Shown here piece by piece: positions 1 through 10,647 of a stretch of 64,000 nucleotides of DNA. The notes below the pieces were generated by a model. It was given only the letters and a program-made list of their open reading frames with translations. It ran no database searches and was not told where the DNA came from. The stretch spans positions 1 through 64,000 of the forward strand of contig RQOL01000919.1 in assembly GCA_013076295.1 (NCBI GenBank), read 5' to 3'. Source of the DNA: Sanderia malayensis (Eukaryota > Cnidaria > Scyphozoa > Semaeostomeae > Pelagiidae). The translations under genes were made by a program, and so were the position numbers. Each line of letters starts with the position of its first letter. Within the stretch, counting starts at the first letter, position 1.

Positions 1-286
1 GCTGATAAAAAACCCATAAAAAGCTTAATAACTAAAAAACGGTTTTGTTTATGAAAAAGATTTTTACAGCAATAAAAAGAAAATCTCTTGATTATATTGA
101 ATGAATTATTTGATATTTTTCATGCACTTATAAGATGATAAGAATTTGTTAAATAAATCGCAAGAAAACACAAATATCGAGGAACTGGCAAATTCACGTT
201 CTCGCTCGAGATTGAATTCAAAGAACCACTCAGAAACTTTCGAATGCGACGTTCGATGTACGCGTCAAATCTCTGTCATGAGAAAT
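1..286 (+). repeat. Left terminal inverted repeat of the Polinton
   Basis: This stretch matches the reverse complement of 14596-14885 with scattered mismatches and 1-2 base indels. The shared part runs from GCTGATAAAAAACCC to the CTCTGTCATGAGAAA block. Similarity stops where the left promoter with its heat-shock-element motifs begins. Confidence 0.93.
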
Positions 287-475
287 GAGAAATGAGAAAC
301 TTCTAGAAGTTTCCAGGAGCTATCAGCCAATCAGATCACAGGGACTTTTCAGAAGTTTCTAGAAGTAGGGAAAGTCCCTCGGAAAAGTTCTAGAAAGTTC
401 TATGACGTCATAAAGAAGTTTCCAGAAGCAGAAATCTCTGCAATTTGATTGGTTGATTTATATATATAAATCATC
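287..475 (+). promoter_or_regulatory. Rightward promoter with four heat-shock-element clusters, CRE, CCAAT and TATA
   Basis: Heat-shock factor binds contiguous inverted nGAAn pentamers. Perfect runs occur at about 295-315 (GAAacTTCtaGAAgtTTC), 350-366 (GAAgtTTCtaGAA), 388-401 (TTCtaGAAagTTC) and 414-428 (GAAgtTTCcaGAA). A palindromic CRE/ATF site TGACGTCA lies at 403-410, CCAAT at 327-331, ATTGG at 448-452 and an AT-rich TATA box at 456-471, about 40 bases before the first ATG at 511. The block from the CTCTGCAAT motif through the TATA box also occurs in the leftward promoter near 10735-10775. Heat or stress induction is inferred from motif spacing. Confidence 0.75.
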
Positions 476-510
476 CTCGAAATAAAATCACTTCAAATCA
501 CGATCTAGTC

Positions 511-693
511 ATGAAGAGATCACACGAAGAAAGCGCAGCTGCTAATAATAGCAAGAAAAGAAAAATCTCTTGCTATCAATGTGGGAAAGTATTCAATAGA
601 ATGGCGAATCTAATGGCGCATAAGCGAACAACTCATAATGTGCAATCACCACCCAAATTAGTTGGCGAAGGTAGGAAAAAGAAAAATAGATGA
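511..693 (+). CDS. C2H2 zinc-finger ORF, probable N-terminal part of the polymerase protein
   Basis: This 60-residue ORF has a lysine/arginine-rich start, one classical C2H2 finger at about residues 21-42 (C-x2-C-x12-H-x4-H) and a basic tail. It is the first ORF after the rightward TATA box. It overlaps the next ORF at 662 in another frame, across an A-rich run. Related polymerase B proteins of cnidarian Polintons often carry N-terminal C2H2 fingers, so this may be the start of one long protein broken by a frameshift; a separate small DNA-binding protein is also possible. Confidence 0.6.
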   Translation: MKRSHEESAAANNSKKRKISCYQCGKVFNRMANLMAHKRTTHNVQSPPKLVGEGRKKKNR

Positions 694-1024
694 TAAAGCA
701 TTTAAAATATATACTAAGGAAGAGGATATTGAAAATATGAAAAAGATCAAGCAGCACACCATTCGCGAACTTATGAGTGAGATATTTACACATAAGCAAG
801 GGATAAAGTATTATATTGTTTTCGAAGTAGAATTTCATAAGCCGATCGGTGATATCATATTAGATCCACCGCCAGTATTCAGATCTGCTATCTATTCACT
901 GCTGCGATCAGAGATTGAAGATATCGAAGAGCTTGAAGACCAAATAGACGATGCCATTAGAAAGTTAAAAAATGACATAGATGAATTTACAGAAAATGGA
1001 AGCGGCTGGATATTTACAAAGTAA
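662..1024 (+). CDS. Linker ORF before DNA polymerase B
   Basis: This 120-residue ORF ends in an acidic, helical stretch and the motif GSGW. Polinton-type polymerase B proteins commonly have a region of this kind (an FxS-rich segment, then a helix, then GSGW) just before the polymerase N-terminus. Here it ends at a TAA at 1022-1024, while the polymerase frame is open across the same bases. A one-base frame change at the AAAG run near 1018-1021 would explain the break. The ORF is probably part of the polymerase protein, because no separate promoter or spacer lies between them. Confidence 0.6.
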   Translation: MAKVGKRKIDDKAFKIYTKEEDIENMKKIKQHTIRELMSEIFTHKQGIKYYIVFEVEFHKPIGDIILDPPPVFRSAIYSLLRSEIEDIEELEDQIDDAIRKLKNDIDEFTENGSGWIFTK

Positions 1025-1035
1025 TCAAACTGCTA

Positions 1036-4003
1036 GTGAAGATGTTCGACTATGAAGCAATCAAAGGTAAAAAATATTTGCAGCTACCCGCCAACACCAA
1101 AAACAAAAAGGCAGTCATTAACGTGCAAAACAATGATGATAAATGCTTCATCTGGGCAATTCTATCTGCACTACATCCACAATCAAAAGATCCACAAAGA
1201 GTCGCAACGTATCAACAGTACTTGAACGAGCTTAACTGTGAGGGATTGAAATATCCAGTAAAAGTGCAAGATACAAAGATGATTGATACATTCGAAATAA
1301 ACAACAACATTTCAATCAACATCTATTTAAATGAAGATGATGAAATTATACCAGTAAGAATAGCGAAAAAAGAACTTGGAAAGCATGTGGATTTGCTACT
1401 AATAATTAATGATGATGATGAGAATCACTACTGCTGGATTAAAAGTATGAGACGTTTGTTGGCCGGACGTCCTGGAGATAAATATAATGGAAAGCGTTTT
1501 TACTGTCCGCTATGCCTGTCATCATGCACAAGTCAAGAAAATCTAGATAAACATAAAACATTATGTCAGAAAATCAAAACCTTCCAAGGTGTTGAATATC
1601 CCAAAGACGCAGAATTAAAGTTTGAACATTTTAAGAACCAATGCATGCTACCATTCATCATATATGCAGATACTGAATCTATTTTGGAAAGTTCAAACAA
1701 GGGGGCTGCCTATCAAGAACACAAACCAATCAGTTATTGTATTTACGCCACGTCAATCGATGATAGATGGCAACGACCATTGGAATGTTATACCGGAGAA
1801 GATTGCATGGAGGTGTTTATGAATAGTTTAGATAAGCTAAATGAAGAAATACGAACAGTATTCAAGAAAACCATGCCAATGATTAGATTAACACCGGAAG
1901 AAAATGCGGAACATGCTGAGGCTCTGCATTGCTATTGTTGCAATCAACTATTCAATGATAATGATAGACAAAAAGTCAGAGATCATTGCCACATTACCGG
2001 AAAATACAGAGGTCCAGCTTGCAAGCATTGCAACTTCAAACATCTGGATATAGTAGCAAACTATCACACCATCCCGATCATCTTTCACAATCTAAAAGGA
2101 TATGATATGCATCATATTCTGAAGAATTTGAATGGCAGAAATGCAAAGATCATTGCCAATTCGAAAGAAAAGATCATGACTGCACAGATTGGCGGTCATT
2201 CTGAAGAAAATGATGAAGGTAGAAATACCAATACTAATGGAATCAAATACATTGATTCATTCGCATTTTAAGCACCAGCTTAGCAACACTAGCCAACAAC
2301 CTGCCAAAAGAAGATTTCATATCTATGAAAAAATACTTGCATGATGAGATCACCCAACAACAATATCCTGAGATACCTAGAAATGAAGGAGAAAGAGTTA
2401 CAGAATTGGAAAGAGAACGTCAAAACATGTTTGAACCGGGCGTAGCATGCAAAGATCCGCTAAAAAATGAAGATGTTTTGGATTATAGAAATTGGAAAAT
2501 ACCACCAACGAGAGCTTTAACAGAAGCAGAAGATGCAGATGTCAAGAAAGCGTTTGATTTGCTGACAAGGAAAGGTGTTTATCCCTATGACTGGGTGGAT
2601 AGTATAGAAAAAATGCAAGAAACATCTCTACCACCAAATAAAGCATTTTACAACAAACTCTATGATTCCAACATCAGTGATGAAGATTATACATATGCTC
2701 AACAGGTTTGGCAATTTTTCAACTGCCAGACCTTTCAAGATTATCATGAGCTATATCTGAAAACTGATGTGCTGCTGTTAACTGATATATTTGAATCGTT
2801 CAGAAAGCAGAGTCTAAAATTCTACAAGCTTGATCCTGCTCATTATCTAACTGCTCCTTCACTAGCTTGGGATGCAATGTTGAAGATGACTGGTATAACG
2901 CTGGAATTACTATCTGAAGAAAAGAAGGACATTCACCTTATGATTGAAGATGGTATTCGAGGGAGTGTTTCGATAGCAGTGAAACGTCATGCTGAATCGA
3001 CGGAAAACAACATGTCGATGTACTTAGATGCAAACAATCTCTATGGATGGGCAATGTCACAGCCAATGCCTTATGGTGGTTTCAAACAATTTACACAAGA
3101 AGAAAATAAAAACACAAACATCGACGCTTTGTTGTCAAGATCTCATGAAGATATTGGCTACATTCTCAAAGTTGACTTAGAATATCCAGCTGAGTTACAT
3201 GATCATCATGCAGATCTATCATTAGCACCACAAAGATTACAAGTTCAAGAAGAAATGTTATCAAAATATCAAAGACAAGCCCATGGGGAAAAGTTTAAGT
3301 CGACACCAAAGCTAATGCCAAATCTATATGACAAAAAAGAATACACCATGCGTGAAAGAAATTTGAAGCAGTGTTTGGAATTGGGGTTGAAGCTAACAAA
3401 AGTTCATGAGATTATTGAATTCAAGCAAAACTTTTGGTTGAAAAAAATATTGATTTCAACACTCAAAAGAGAACTCAAGCAAGAAACGACTTTGAAAAAG
3501 ATCTGTTCAAACTGATGAACAATTCTGTGTTTGGAAAGATGATGGAAAACGTAAGAAATCATCGACGTTTTGAAATCTGCACAGATGGTATAGTCCTGAG
3601 AAGATGGGTCAGAAATCCAAAGCTCTATGGAGTAATTGAAATTAATGAAAACACTTTTGGTAGAGAAAAAGATTGGGAGAGTTAAACTCAACAAGCCAAT
3701 GTATGTTGGTTTCAGCATATTAGATATTAGCAAGACATTGATGTATGATTTCCACTACAACTTTGCAAAACCAAACCTTCCAAACGTTCAACTATGCTAC
3801 ATGGATACTGATAGCTTTATCTATGACATACCAATGTCTCAAGATCAAGTTAACAGAGTATTGAAAGATCACGAAGATGGATTCGATTTCAGCAACTATG
3901 ATAAAGAACATCCAAATTACTCTGTAAGAAACAAGAAAGTTATTGGGAAAAGGAAAGATGAGCTCGGTGGTGGGAAAATGATAGAATTCGTCGGATTGCA
4001 AAT
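1036..4003 (+). pseudogene. polB: Protein-primed family B DNA polymerase, frameshifted and C-terminally deleted
   Basis: This would be the element's replicative polymerase. The first segment (1036-2271) has a C2HC finger at residues 157-177, Exo I at D211, a zinc-binding HNH/endonuclease-VII-like insert (Cys299, Cys302, DHCH 316-319, Cys329, Cys332) and Exo II HNLKGYD at 351-357. The segment 2325-3515 has Exo III TDVLLL and palm motif A (D235, NNLYG). Motif B with NSVFGK falls in 3434-3685. Motif C, MDTDS, is in 3636-4000. At least three frame changes separate the pieces, near 2268, 3440 and 3665. After the EFVGL motif the thumb is missing, because the reading runs straight into the capsid gene on the other strand. 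All catalytic motifs survive, but the gene cannot make a whole enzyme. Confidence 0.93.
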
Positions 4004-4577
4004 GTTGACATGGGGTTTTGTTAACACTTTGACTTTCTCGCTGTCGTCAAATGGCGCAGATCTTGTGTTCAATCCTTGATTTTTCGCTGATGCCGTATTC
4101 GTTGGGTAAGCAGCATCTTCCTTACCTAGTGTGTCACTGACCCAGTTTGTCATTTTCAAATAGTTTTCAGCTTTAGTTTCGTCAAACGACAACATTGTTT
4201 CCAAGTAAGATTGGTATGCATACATCCCGTTTGCTTCTGTGACAGGGGTGTCATTCAAAACCAGCTCTATCTGCTTCCACATAGATTGACCAATGTTATT
4301 TACTACTCCTACAAATTCTGCAGTTGTTTTTCCAGTATCAGCTCCATTTGCTTTCTTAATAGCAAGAGTTGAGACGAAATAAGAATCATTCAAGTCAATC
4401 ATATGATCTGGCTGGGCAGGAATGTCAAACACAACAGTCTGCTTTGAGGAATTGAGAGCAGCAGTTGTGGAAAATACTCAACATCTTTAAATAATCAACA
4501 TCGCTTTGAACTATCGGTGTACTGAATAAATCTAAACTCTCACTAGGGCACTCAGTATATTCTGTTTTTATACTCAT
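4004..4577 (-). pseudogene. Major capsid protein (hexon-like), N-terminal remnant
   Basis: The remnant matches the start of the double-jelly-roll capsid proteins found in Polintons, often annotated in animals as F54H12.2-like. The N-terminal piece (ATG at 4575-4577, with SLDLFSTP) and the next piece (with FDIPAQPDH, LNDSY and NGMYAYQSYLETMLSF) lie in different frames that meet near 4440-4480. Only about 170 residues remain of a protein usually near 450-500. The 3' part is gone: at about 4000-4010 the sequence becomes the polymerase gene on the opposite strand, so one deletion truncated both. Identification rests on the conserved N-terminal pattern. Confidence 0.75.
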
Positions 4578-4689
4578 TGTAACAATTTCTTCTTCAGCAG
4601 TTTCTTCAACAAATTTTTTCTCAATCTGGACGCTTTGCTTTAGGCTTCTTGCTCTTATTTGGCATGAAGATCCTCTCATGGTGCTTTCT

Positions 4690-5099
4690 TTTATAGTTCT
4701 TTTAGGACGGCTCCTTGATTTCCTACCAGTGGCAGGCTGCTTTTACTGGCAGAGCGCTTCTTGGCAGGTGGTTTTTTTTGCTTTTTTTACGACATTTACA
4801 ATTTCTTCAGTAGCTTTTCTTTTAATTCCTCTCATAGAAGATTGTGCGGTATCTTTCATAACATTTTTAACATTTTCACCCGCTAACACTCGATCAACCG
4901 CCTTTTCTCCAAAATCTTTTAAAACAGGAAGTACAACTTTTTTTGTAGATTTTAGTCCTTGCTTTTTCAAAACTGGTATTGCAGCTTTAACAGCTCTTTT
5001 GAAAATAGACCCAGCTTTCTTGAAAATAGTACCTACTCCTCTCCCACGCTGGGAAGCATAGAAATATGGAGTTGATTTGTAAATTGGAAAATCATACAT
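4690..5099 (-). CDS. Small basic virion protein (adenovirus pX/pVI-like)
   Basis: The open part, 4743-5099, gives 118 residues. It has an N-terminal segment ending in QRGRGVGTIF, then an amphipathic alternation of lysine and hydrophobic residues (about 29-75), then a lysine-rich tail. Small proteins with this QRGRG start are common next to the capsid gene in Polintons and are thought to be capsid-internal or membrane-active. The reading frame changes at an A-run near 4780; another frame keeps the basic tail to about 4690, so the C-terminus is probably frameshifted. The start overlaps the end of the penton-like gene by 8 bases, as in a compact viral gene block. Confidence 0.6.
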
Positions 5100-6139
5100 G
5101 CTTTCTTCTAAAATGTAGCAAGAATGTTGTCTTTGTCTTGTAAAATTGTATATCTTTTCCTAGCTCGTTGTAGACTTTTATAGTAAATTCGTTTATGTCG
5201 TTGTACAGCAACGGATAGTAGAACAGATTTTCAAATTCTACAAAATTCAGCACATGTTTGTTAATCTTCAATGGAATGAAACGCAACAATGGTGTGCTAA
5301 TTTTTCCGACTACACGGTAGTCTAGCATGGAGCAATATATAAACATATTCTTCCCTTCTGCGTTGACTTGGAAATCTTGATCACCAGTCACATCAGTTGT
5401 TCTTTCGATAGCCTTGAATGTATGATTTGATAGTAATCCAATAGGTGGATCTAGACTATTGTAAACGGGCAAGGTGTCCATCTCACATCTCTATAATAGA
5501 CATTATTTATATTGCGACTATATTCCTGCACATCTTCAACAAAACCAAACAATTTACATAAATCTTTTCCCATTGCAATTCTTTTGCATACTTTGGAAAT
5601 GTTATCTTGACTTTTGAATCCACAATTGAAAACTCTGGTCCACCTTCATAAGGTAAACCTAAATCAGTTACATACTCTTTCAGTTCTCCCTCTTGTTTTT
5701 TTACGTTTTCATTGAAAATTGCAACGATTTCTCTCATTGTGAATTTTTTAATAGTATCTCCACTCGAGATTTCATCATAGAAGTCGCGATATTGTATCCA
5801 TCTCTCAGGTTTATCTGCTGCTTGATTCCATTTTTTCGTATATTCATTACTTGACGCTACTCTCACATTTAACTCATCAAAGCCAACCTTATCAGTGCCA
5901 AGTTGCATCAATCCACACATTTTCCAACTATTGTAAACACCATGTTTAAATTGAGCAGGATCAAATACAAGTCTATCACTCAGCTCATAGATCATTTCTA
6001 CCAGCGCCACTTCCCATTTTCCATGTAAATGTAATTGTTCTTTAAGTTTTATTTTTCCATCAGAATCAGTAGGACATGTGAGGTAAAAATCATTAATCAT
6101 CTTTAACGAATGATAAATCAATTTGACAATTTTCTTCAA
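5092..6139 (-). pseudogene. Second penton-like (minor capsid) gene, frameshifted
   Basis: Two ORFs in different frames, 5507-6139 (210 residues) and 5092-5481 (129 residues), look like the two halves of one penton-like protein. The first half has the KWEVALVEM motif that marks the N-terminal jelly-roll of these minor capsid proteins. The second has an NMFIYCSML...VVG...LLRF pattern and ends in LLHFRRKHV, as penton-like proteins typically do. They are separated by a frame change near 5480-5510. The N-terminal motif matches KWEMALLQM in the neighbouring 6450-7472 gene, so the two are likely tandem paralogues. Confidence 0.6.
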
Positions 6140-6201
6140 ATTTATCTGATATATCTTCCAGAGTTTCCCAGTTGATAATTTTAATATCGAACGATTTTAT
6201 G

Positions 6202-6453
6202 TTAGATCTTGTCTCTATACGTTGCTGGATTTATAGTTGATCTGTGAATTGATTTTGAATCGTCAATAACTAGCCCCAATAGAGGAACAGCATCCTTACT
6301 TATAATGAAATTGCAACAAACAGCAAACACTTTTTCACTCTCATCTTTTTCTTTTTTATTTAATGTACAAGCAATCATACTACATTTCCAATTAGTATCC
6401 ACTGGAAGTGGATTATCAAAATTTACATGTCTATTATTTAGTGTCACATTCAT
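6202..6453 (-). CDS. Small uncharacterised ORF between the two penton-like genes
   Basis: This 83-residue ORF begins with an ATG that overlaps the stop of the upstream penton-like gene (ATGA-type overlap at 6450-6453), a coupling common in compact viral blocks. I do not recognise a domain. The sequence has a WKCSMIACTL segment that loosely resembles the KWEMAL motif of the neighbouring capsid genes, so it may be the decayed start of a third penton-like copy or part of the next gene. There is no signal peptide or zinc motif. Confidence 0.4.
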   Translation of the reverse strand: MNVTLNNRHVNFDNPLPVDTNWKCSMIACTLNKKEKDESEKVFAVCCNFIISKDAVPLLGLVIDDSKSIHRSTINPATYRDKI

Positions 6454-7472
6454 ATTACTGGCCTAATTCGAACGGTCAGTGATGTTTCTCCAATATACTG
6501 CTTTGCGGAATAGAGAGATGTTAATTTTATAGGATTTCCATCATCATCTACCAATTTTATTTGAATTTGTTGAAACTGCAGCCTCTCCAGTGGTGTGTAA
6601 ATTATATTCTTTGGAGCGTAATATCTAACATATGTATCAAGATCTGTATCGTAAAATGCTAGTTTTCTCAAAACTCTTCGTTTGTTAACACCTCCAAGAT
6701 AGTTGCTTTCCAATAGATCACATTCTACATTTATAGAAGTATGTTCATTTAGATGAACACCGTCCTTTATTCTGCTTAAGCAGTTTATCTTTCCTCCAGT
6801 CAGCGAGTCACCATCTGCCTTCCTTTTGTAAACAATCAGTTTCATTGTTTGACTGGATTGTATACTATCAGAAATCTTGTAGTTATTTGAGCCATTTGGT
6901 AAAGTGTGGGTGACCTGATCTTCTAAACCAAGAAAATGTGCCAAAGGTCTTGAAAATGTTATTAAAAGTGCACTAGTATATCTCCGTCTTTTACCTCCAT
7001 GAGTTGCAAAGCCTAATGTTTTCAAATCATCTTTCATTTCAAACTGTATCTTTCCATCAATTAATGATACTGATAACATGTTTTTTAATATGTACCCAAA
7101 TTCAGGGAAATCCAAGACTCTATCATTGAAAAGTCTTTTGAATTCATAATACATCAGAGTATTATCACGGGTTTCGATAATTTCTTTATCAAGACGGATC
7201 TTTTCATAGAAAAAACCATCTGTACCCCAAGAAATCAATTTTCCATCTTCATCGGTAATAGTCACATACTCGTTGGAAATTGAAAACCAGTATTGATCAT
7301 GTAATGATTTTTCTCCTCTATCTGGCAGCGTCATTTGTAGTAATGCCATTTCCCATTTTCTTTTATTGTTTAATTGAAAAACGTGAGGTAAATCAACTGT
7401 GAAATCTACTAGTTTTAATCTATCAGTAACAAATCCCGAAGGAAGAACCAAGTCAAATTCTTCATCAATCAT
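6450..7472 (-). CDS. Penton-like minor capsid protein, intact
   Basis: An uninterrupted 340-residue ORF. The N-terminal third has the KWEMALLQM motif, and the C-terminus ends in a beta-rich segment (LVDDDGNPI...SLTVRIRP) typical of the minor capsid proteins that fill the capsid vertices in Polintons and adintoviruses. It overlaps the integrase chromodomain ORF upstream by 4 bases and the small ORF downstream by 4 bases. Unlike the polymerase, capsid and integrase genes, it has no frameshift. The length is in the expected range for a single-jelly-roll penton-like protein. The assignment rests on motif order and neighbourhood. Confidence 0.65.
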   Translation of the reverse strand: MIDEEFDLVLPSGFVTDRLKLVDFTVDLPHVFQLNNKRKWEMALLQMTLPDRGEKSLHDQYWFSISNEYVTITDEDGKLISWGTDGFFYEKIRLDKEIIETRDNTLMYYEFKRLFNDRVLDFPEFGYILKNMLSVSLIDGKIQFEMKDDLKTLGFATHGGKRRRYTSALLITFSRPLAHFLGLEDQVTHTLPNGSNNYKISDSIQSSQTMKLIVYKRKADGDSLTGGKINCLSRIKDGVHLNEHTSINVECDLLESNYLGGVNKRRVLRKLAFYDTDLDTYVRYYAPKNIIYTPLERLQFQQIQIKLVDDDGNPIKLTSLYSAKQYIGETSLTVRIRPVI

Positions 7473-8690
7473 ATTGTCTCTAATTGACTTTCAGCTACCC
7501 ACTCATCAAACTGGGGAGGATAACCTCTCCACCTGATTAAATAGAAGTTTTTACCTCTTTTTTTCTTAGTTTCCAACACTTGCTCAACGACGAAGGTTTT
7601 TGGAAGATACACATGTTGTAGCTCCTCTTTATAGAAGCGATCATCTATCTCTTCATCTTGGAGATCTTCAATTTTATACATTACTGGATACCTTTCTTTA
7701 AATACTTTGCTAATCTTGAATATTTCTTCAGTATAATTTTGTAAATAACCTTTCTTAAACATTCTCTTCTTCAAACTCAGTCTTACATAATCTCCAATTT
7801 TAAAGATCTTTTTATTTTTTTAGTTTCTTTTTTAAACAGCTTTTTTCGAACAGTGCTCACATTGTTTGGATAACTTCAGAAGGTCTCATACCAATAGATC
7901 TATGATAGGTATTGTTGTAAGAATCAACAAAATCTTGTAGATTATCAATATATCTTAATGTATTTTTGCTGTGAAGTATCTATACATTCTTCCTTTAAGT
8001 GTTCTATTGAATCTTTCCACAATTGCGCCTTTACATCATTATTTGCAGTGTAAAAATCGATATCGTTTTTTCAGCAAAGCTTGAAATTCTTTGTTTAAAA
8101 ACTCAGTACCTTTATCAGATCGTACCTTTTTGGGCTTTCTTTCCAATAAAATTTCTTTAAAAGCATCGACAATTTCTTTTCTGTTTTTCTTTTCAGAGGC
8201 TTTACCCAAGCATACTTGCTAAAAGTATCAATACAGCATAATTAGAAATGTAATGTTGTTGTTTCTTTTTCAAATATGCCATATCAACAAGATCGCATTC
8301 CCATAAATAATCAATGTTATTAGTTAGTATCCGCTCACGTTTAAAGTTCTTCCTACTTGGTCTGTGCAATGAATATGCAAGACTAGTTTTATTCCACTCG
8401 TTAACATCTTTTCTGTTAGATTAGGAATTAATTTTTTAATTTCCCTATATGCTTTATCTAAACCTCTAAGAGAACCCGGAAAGAAGATCAGAATATAACT
8501 TTTCTAGATTCATAACAAATCCATTAATATTTCTAACAATTTATCATTTATAGAGTTTTTCTTCCGTCGTCTGTATGTTCTTTTCCTTTTGCCACCTGAT
8601 AGACGCTTTTTAGGCTTTCTTCCTTTATTTATGATCTTTTGGGGCTTTTTTCTTTCGCCGGTTCATCAACAGTTGGAAATGATTCTCTAG
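7469..8690 (-). pseudogene. Polinton integrase (DDE, rve) with C-terminal chromodomain, frameshifted
   Basis: The C-terminal 101 residues (7469-7774) are open and carry a chromodomain at about residues 58-97 (FYLIRWRGYP...DEWV). Upstream, reverse-strand translation in shifting frames shows the catalytic core: CDLVDMAYL with the first Asp and IDTFSKYAW near 8170-8310, RSDKGTEFLNKEFQ with the second Asp near 8090-8130, and VERFNRTLKG with the Glu near 8000-8030. Frame changes and stops separate these parts, so it is inactive. This is the retroviral-type integrase that inserts Polintons; the chromodomain is thought to guide integration to marked chromatin. The N-terminal zinc-binding region near 8400-8690 is too broken to delimit. 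Confidence 0.88.
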
Positions 8691-8706
8691 GTGTATGATT
8701 ATCTTT

Positions 8707-9417
8707 TCAAAAGGAGTCATTTTTGCTGTTTTCATAAACATATAGATGGCTATTTATAACCCTTTTAGACTTTACACTGCCATGGAGCTTCATGGGGGAA
8801 ATATTTGTTCGAAATCTCATATCTTCATTCATTGATTGGGTGAAATCACAGAGTAGATATCCATACATTCTTGCTGTTGCATCATTATAAATGTCAAGAA
8901 ATGTTTTAGGAGATGCAGTCATAATTTGTCGTGCGAGAAATCTAATTTGACTTCTATCTCTAGGATTTTTGAAAAGAACTTGATATTGAGTATTGACAGC
9001 CAAATTTCTCATTTCCGTTCCTCTTGGGAAAGGATTTTGCATCATAACAATAACATTAATGTTGTGATAGATCTTCTTTTGTGAACAATTTTCCCAATCT
9101 TTGAAGTTTGCAATTTCATGCATTAGATCATCAACAACAATAGTTAATCTTTTGTCTGACCTCTCGATTTCTTCGTACAAGTTTTCAGGTAATTCAGTAA
9201 TAAATCTACAATTCCCAACAAAACTTTTTTTAATACGCTCAAATAGCTCTGGCTGGTTCGTTCCTGAGATCCACATGATATTGGGATATTGCCTGCCCTT
9301 ATCGATTATATTATTATAATTTTTAAATAGATTTTCTACCCAAGTAGTTTTGCCGCTTCCGCTTACTCCAGATAAAATCAGAGAAAAAGGTGCTTTAATT
9401 CTCAATTCATAACTCAT
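8707..9417 (-). CDS. DNA-packaging ATPase (A32/FtsK-HerA type), intact
   Basis: This 236-residue ORF has Walker A GVSGSGKTT at residues 17-25 and Walker B LTIVVDD at 91-97, the normal layout of the Polinton and large-DNA-virus ATPases that pump the genome into the capsid. An arginine-rich segment (RDRSQIRFLARQ, about 153-164) follows. The length of about 230-240 residues matches the family. The gene is intact and ends next to the broken integrase on the same strand. Confidence 0.92.
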   Translation of the reverse strand: MSYELRIKAPFSLILSGVSGSGKTTWVENLFKNYNNIIDKGRQYPNIMWISGTNQPELFERIKKSFVGNCRFITELPENLYEEIERSDKRLTIVVDDLMHEIANFKDWENCSQKKIYHNINVIVMMQNPFPRGTEMRNLAVNTQYQVLFKNPRDRSQIRFLARQIMTASPKTFLDIYNDATARMYGYLLCDFTQSMNEDMRFRTNISPMKLHGSVKSKRVINSHLYVYENSKNDSF

Positions 9418-9565
9418 ATTTATAACAAAGTTAGAACGTCTCTTTACAACAATAACTAACGTCTATTTATAACAATTTTTAGAACAAATAACTAACAACT
9501 ATTTTTAACACAATAATGTCCATAAAACTTAACAAATGGTGTGACTAAACTGTTTATAATCCTGT

Positions 9566-10647
9566 TCAATATCTGTAGCAATATACGGATGTAGAGAGGT
9601 TTGTATGTGATAATTCATCATACAGATTTCCGACATTGGAATTGATTGTTTGAGTTAGACGTCCATTCTTCAACTCATCAAACATTGATTTTTTGAACGA
9701 TTCTTTCCCCTCAGTCAGCATATCGGCGTTGACATAACTGATGTGAAACGATAAAAATCTGAAAGCATTGTGAACCATGCAATCTTGCTTGTGGTCAGTA
9801 GCATCAATTGATGTAGAGTAAATCTCTGTAGTTGAGCATTTTTCACAGTATTGTTTGCTTTTTTGAAAATGCGTTTCAAGAGAATTTTAGCATATGCTTC
9901 TTGTACTCGTACATCAACATCTTCTTCTTCTTGGAGTTCAGCATATGCTTTTTGCAGCATTTCATCATCATTTCCTGATGCTGCTTCAAGTATCTTTGCT
10001 ACTGAGGAATCATCAACATGTTCTTTCTTTTTTTGAGCTGTGATATTTTCTTTCTTTTTTTTCTTGGCATCAGATTCGGCACTTCCAGAAGATGATGGTA
10101 TAATCAATGATAGAGGTCTTTTGCGGGATGACGGTGCTAGCATTTTCAGATCAGCAAGTTTTCCATGCAATGCTTCCAACATTTCTTCTTTTAGATTTAT
10201 TCCAGTTTTAGTTAGTTTCTCATTCTTCCATCTTCGTATTCCCAGGCATAACTTTATGGGAAAATCACCATTTTTCTGCAGATAGATTTCAACCTTATCT
10301 TCATATGCTTCTTCTTTGCTCAAAAGTTCAGTGTATAGGGTTAGAAATTGAGTATACGTTCCCCCATATCGCTTCGTTTCAATGATGACGCCATTCTTCT
10401 CAAACAGACTTGTAACATCTTCTCCTTGAAATTGTAATTTATGATTTATCTCATCGAGATTTATGTTGCTATCAACTATTTCCAAGAGACGAGCCAGCGC
10501 TGCATGAGAAATAGCCATTGATTTTACAGCTGGTGCACCTTTAATCATATCTTTCACCACCAACACCCATTTGTTAGAGGCAGCTTGAACAGCAAATGAT
10601 GTCTTGATTAGGCCCTCTTCATTTCTAGCTTCGTAAATTCCTGCCAT
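9566..10647 (-). pseudogene. Polinton protein of unknown function, frameshifted near its 3' end
   Basis: The main ORF (9715-10647, 310 residues) is preceded by a leftward TATA box and heat-shock-element array and is probably the first gene of the leftward block. It has a folded-looking N-terminal half, then a lysine-rich segment with likely nuclear localisation signals at about 195-215, then a glutamate-rich helical region. A second ORF (9566-9778) continues in another frame; the overlap at 9715-9778 shows repeated hydrophobic patterns, so one frame change near 9775 probably split a protein of about 360 residues. I recognise no family; DNA binding is only a guess from charge. Confidence 0.6.
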
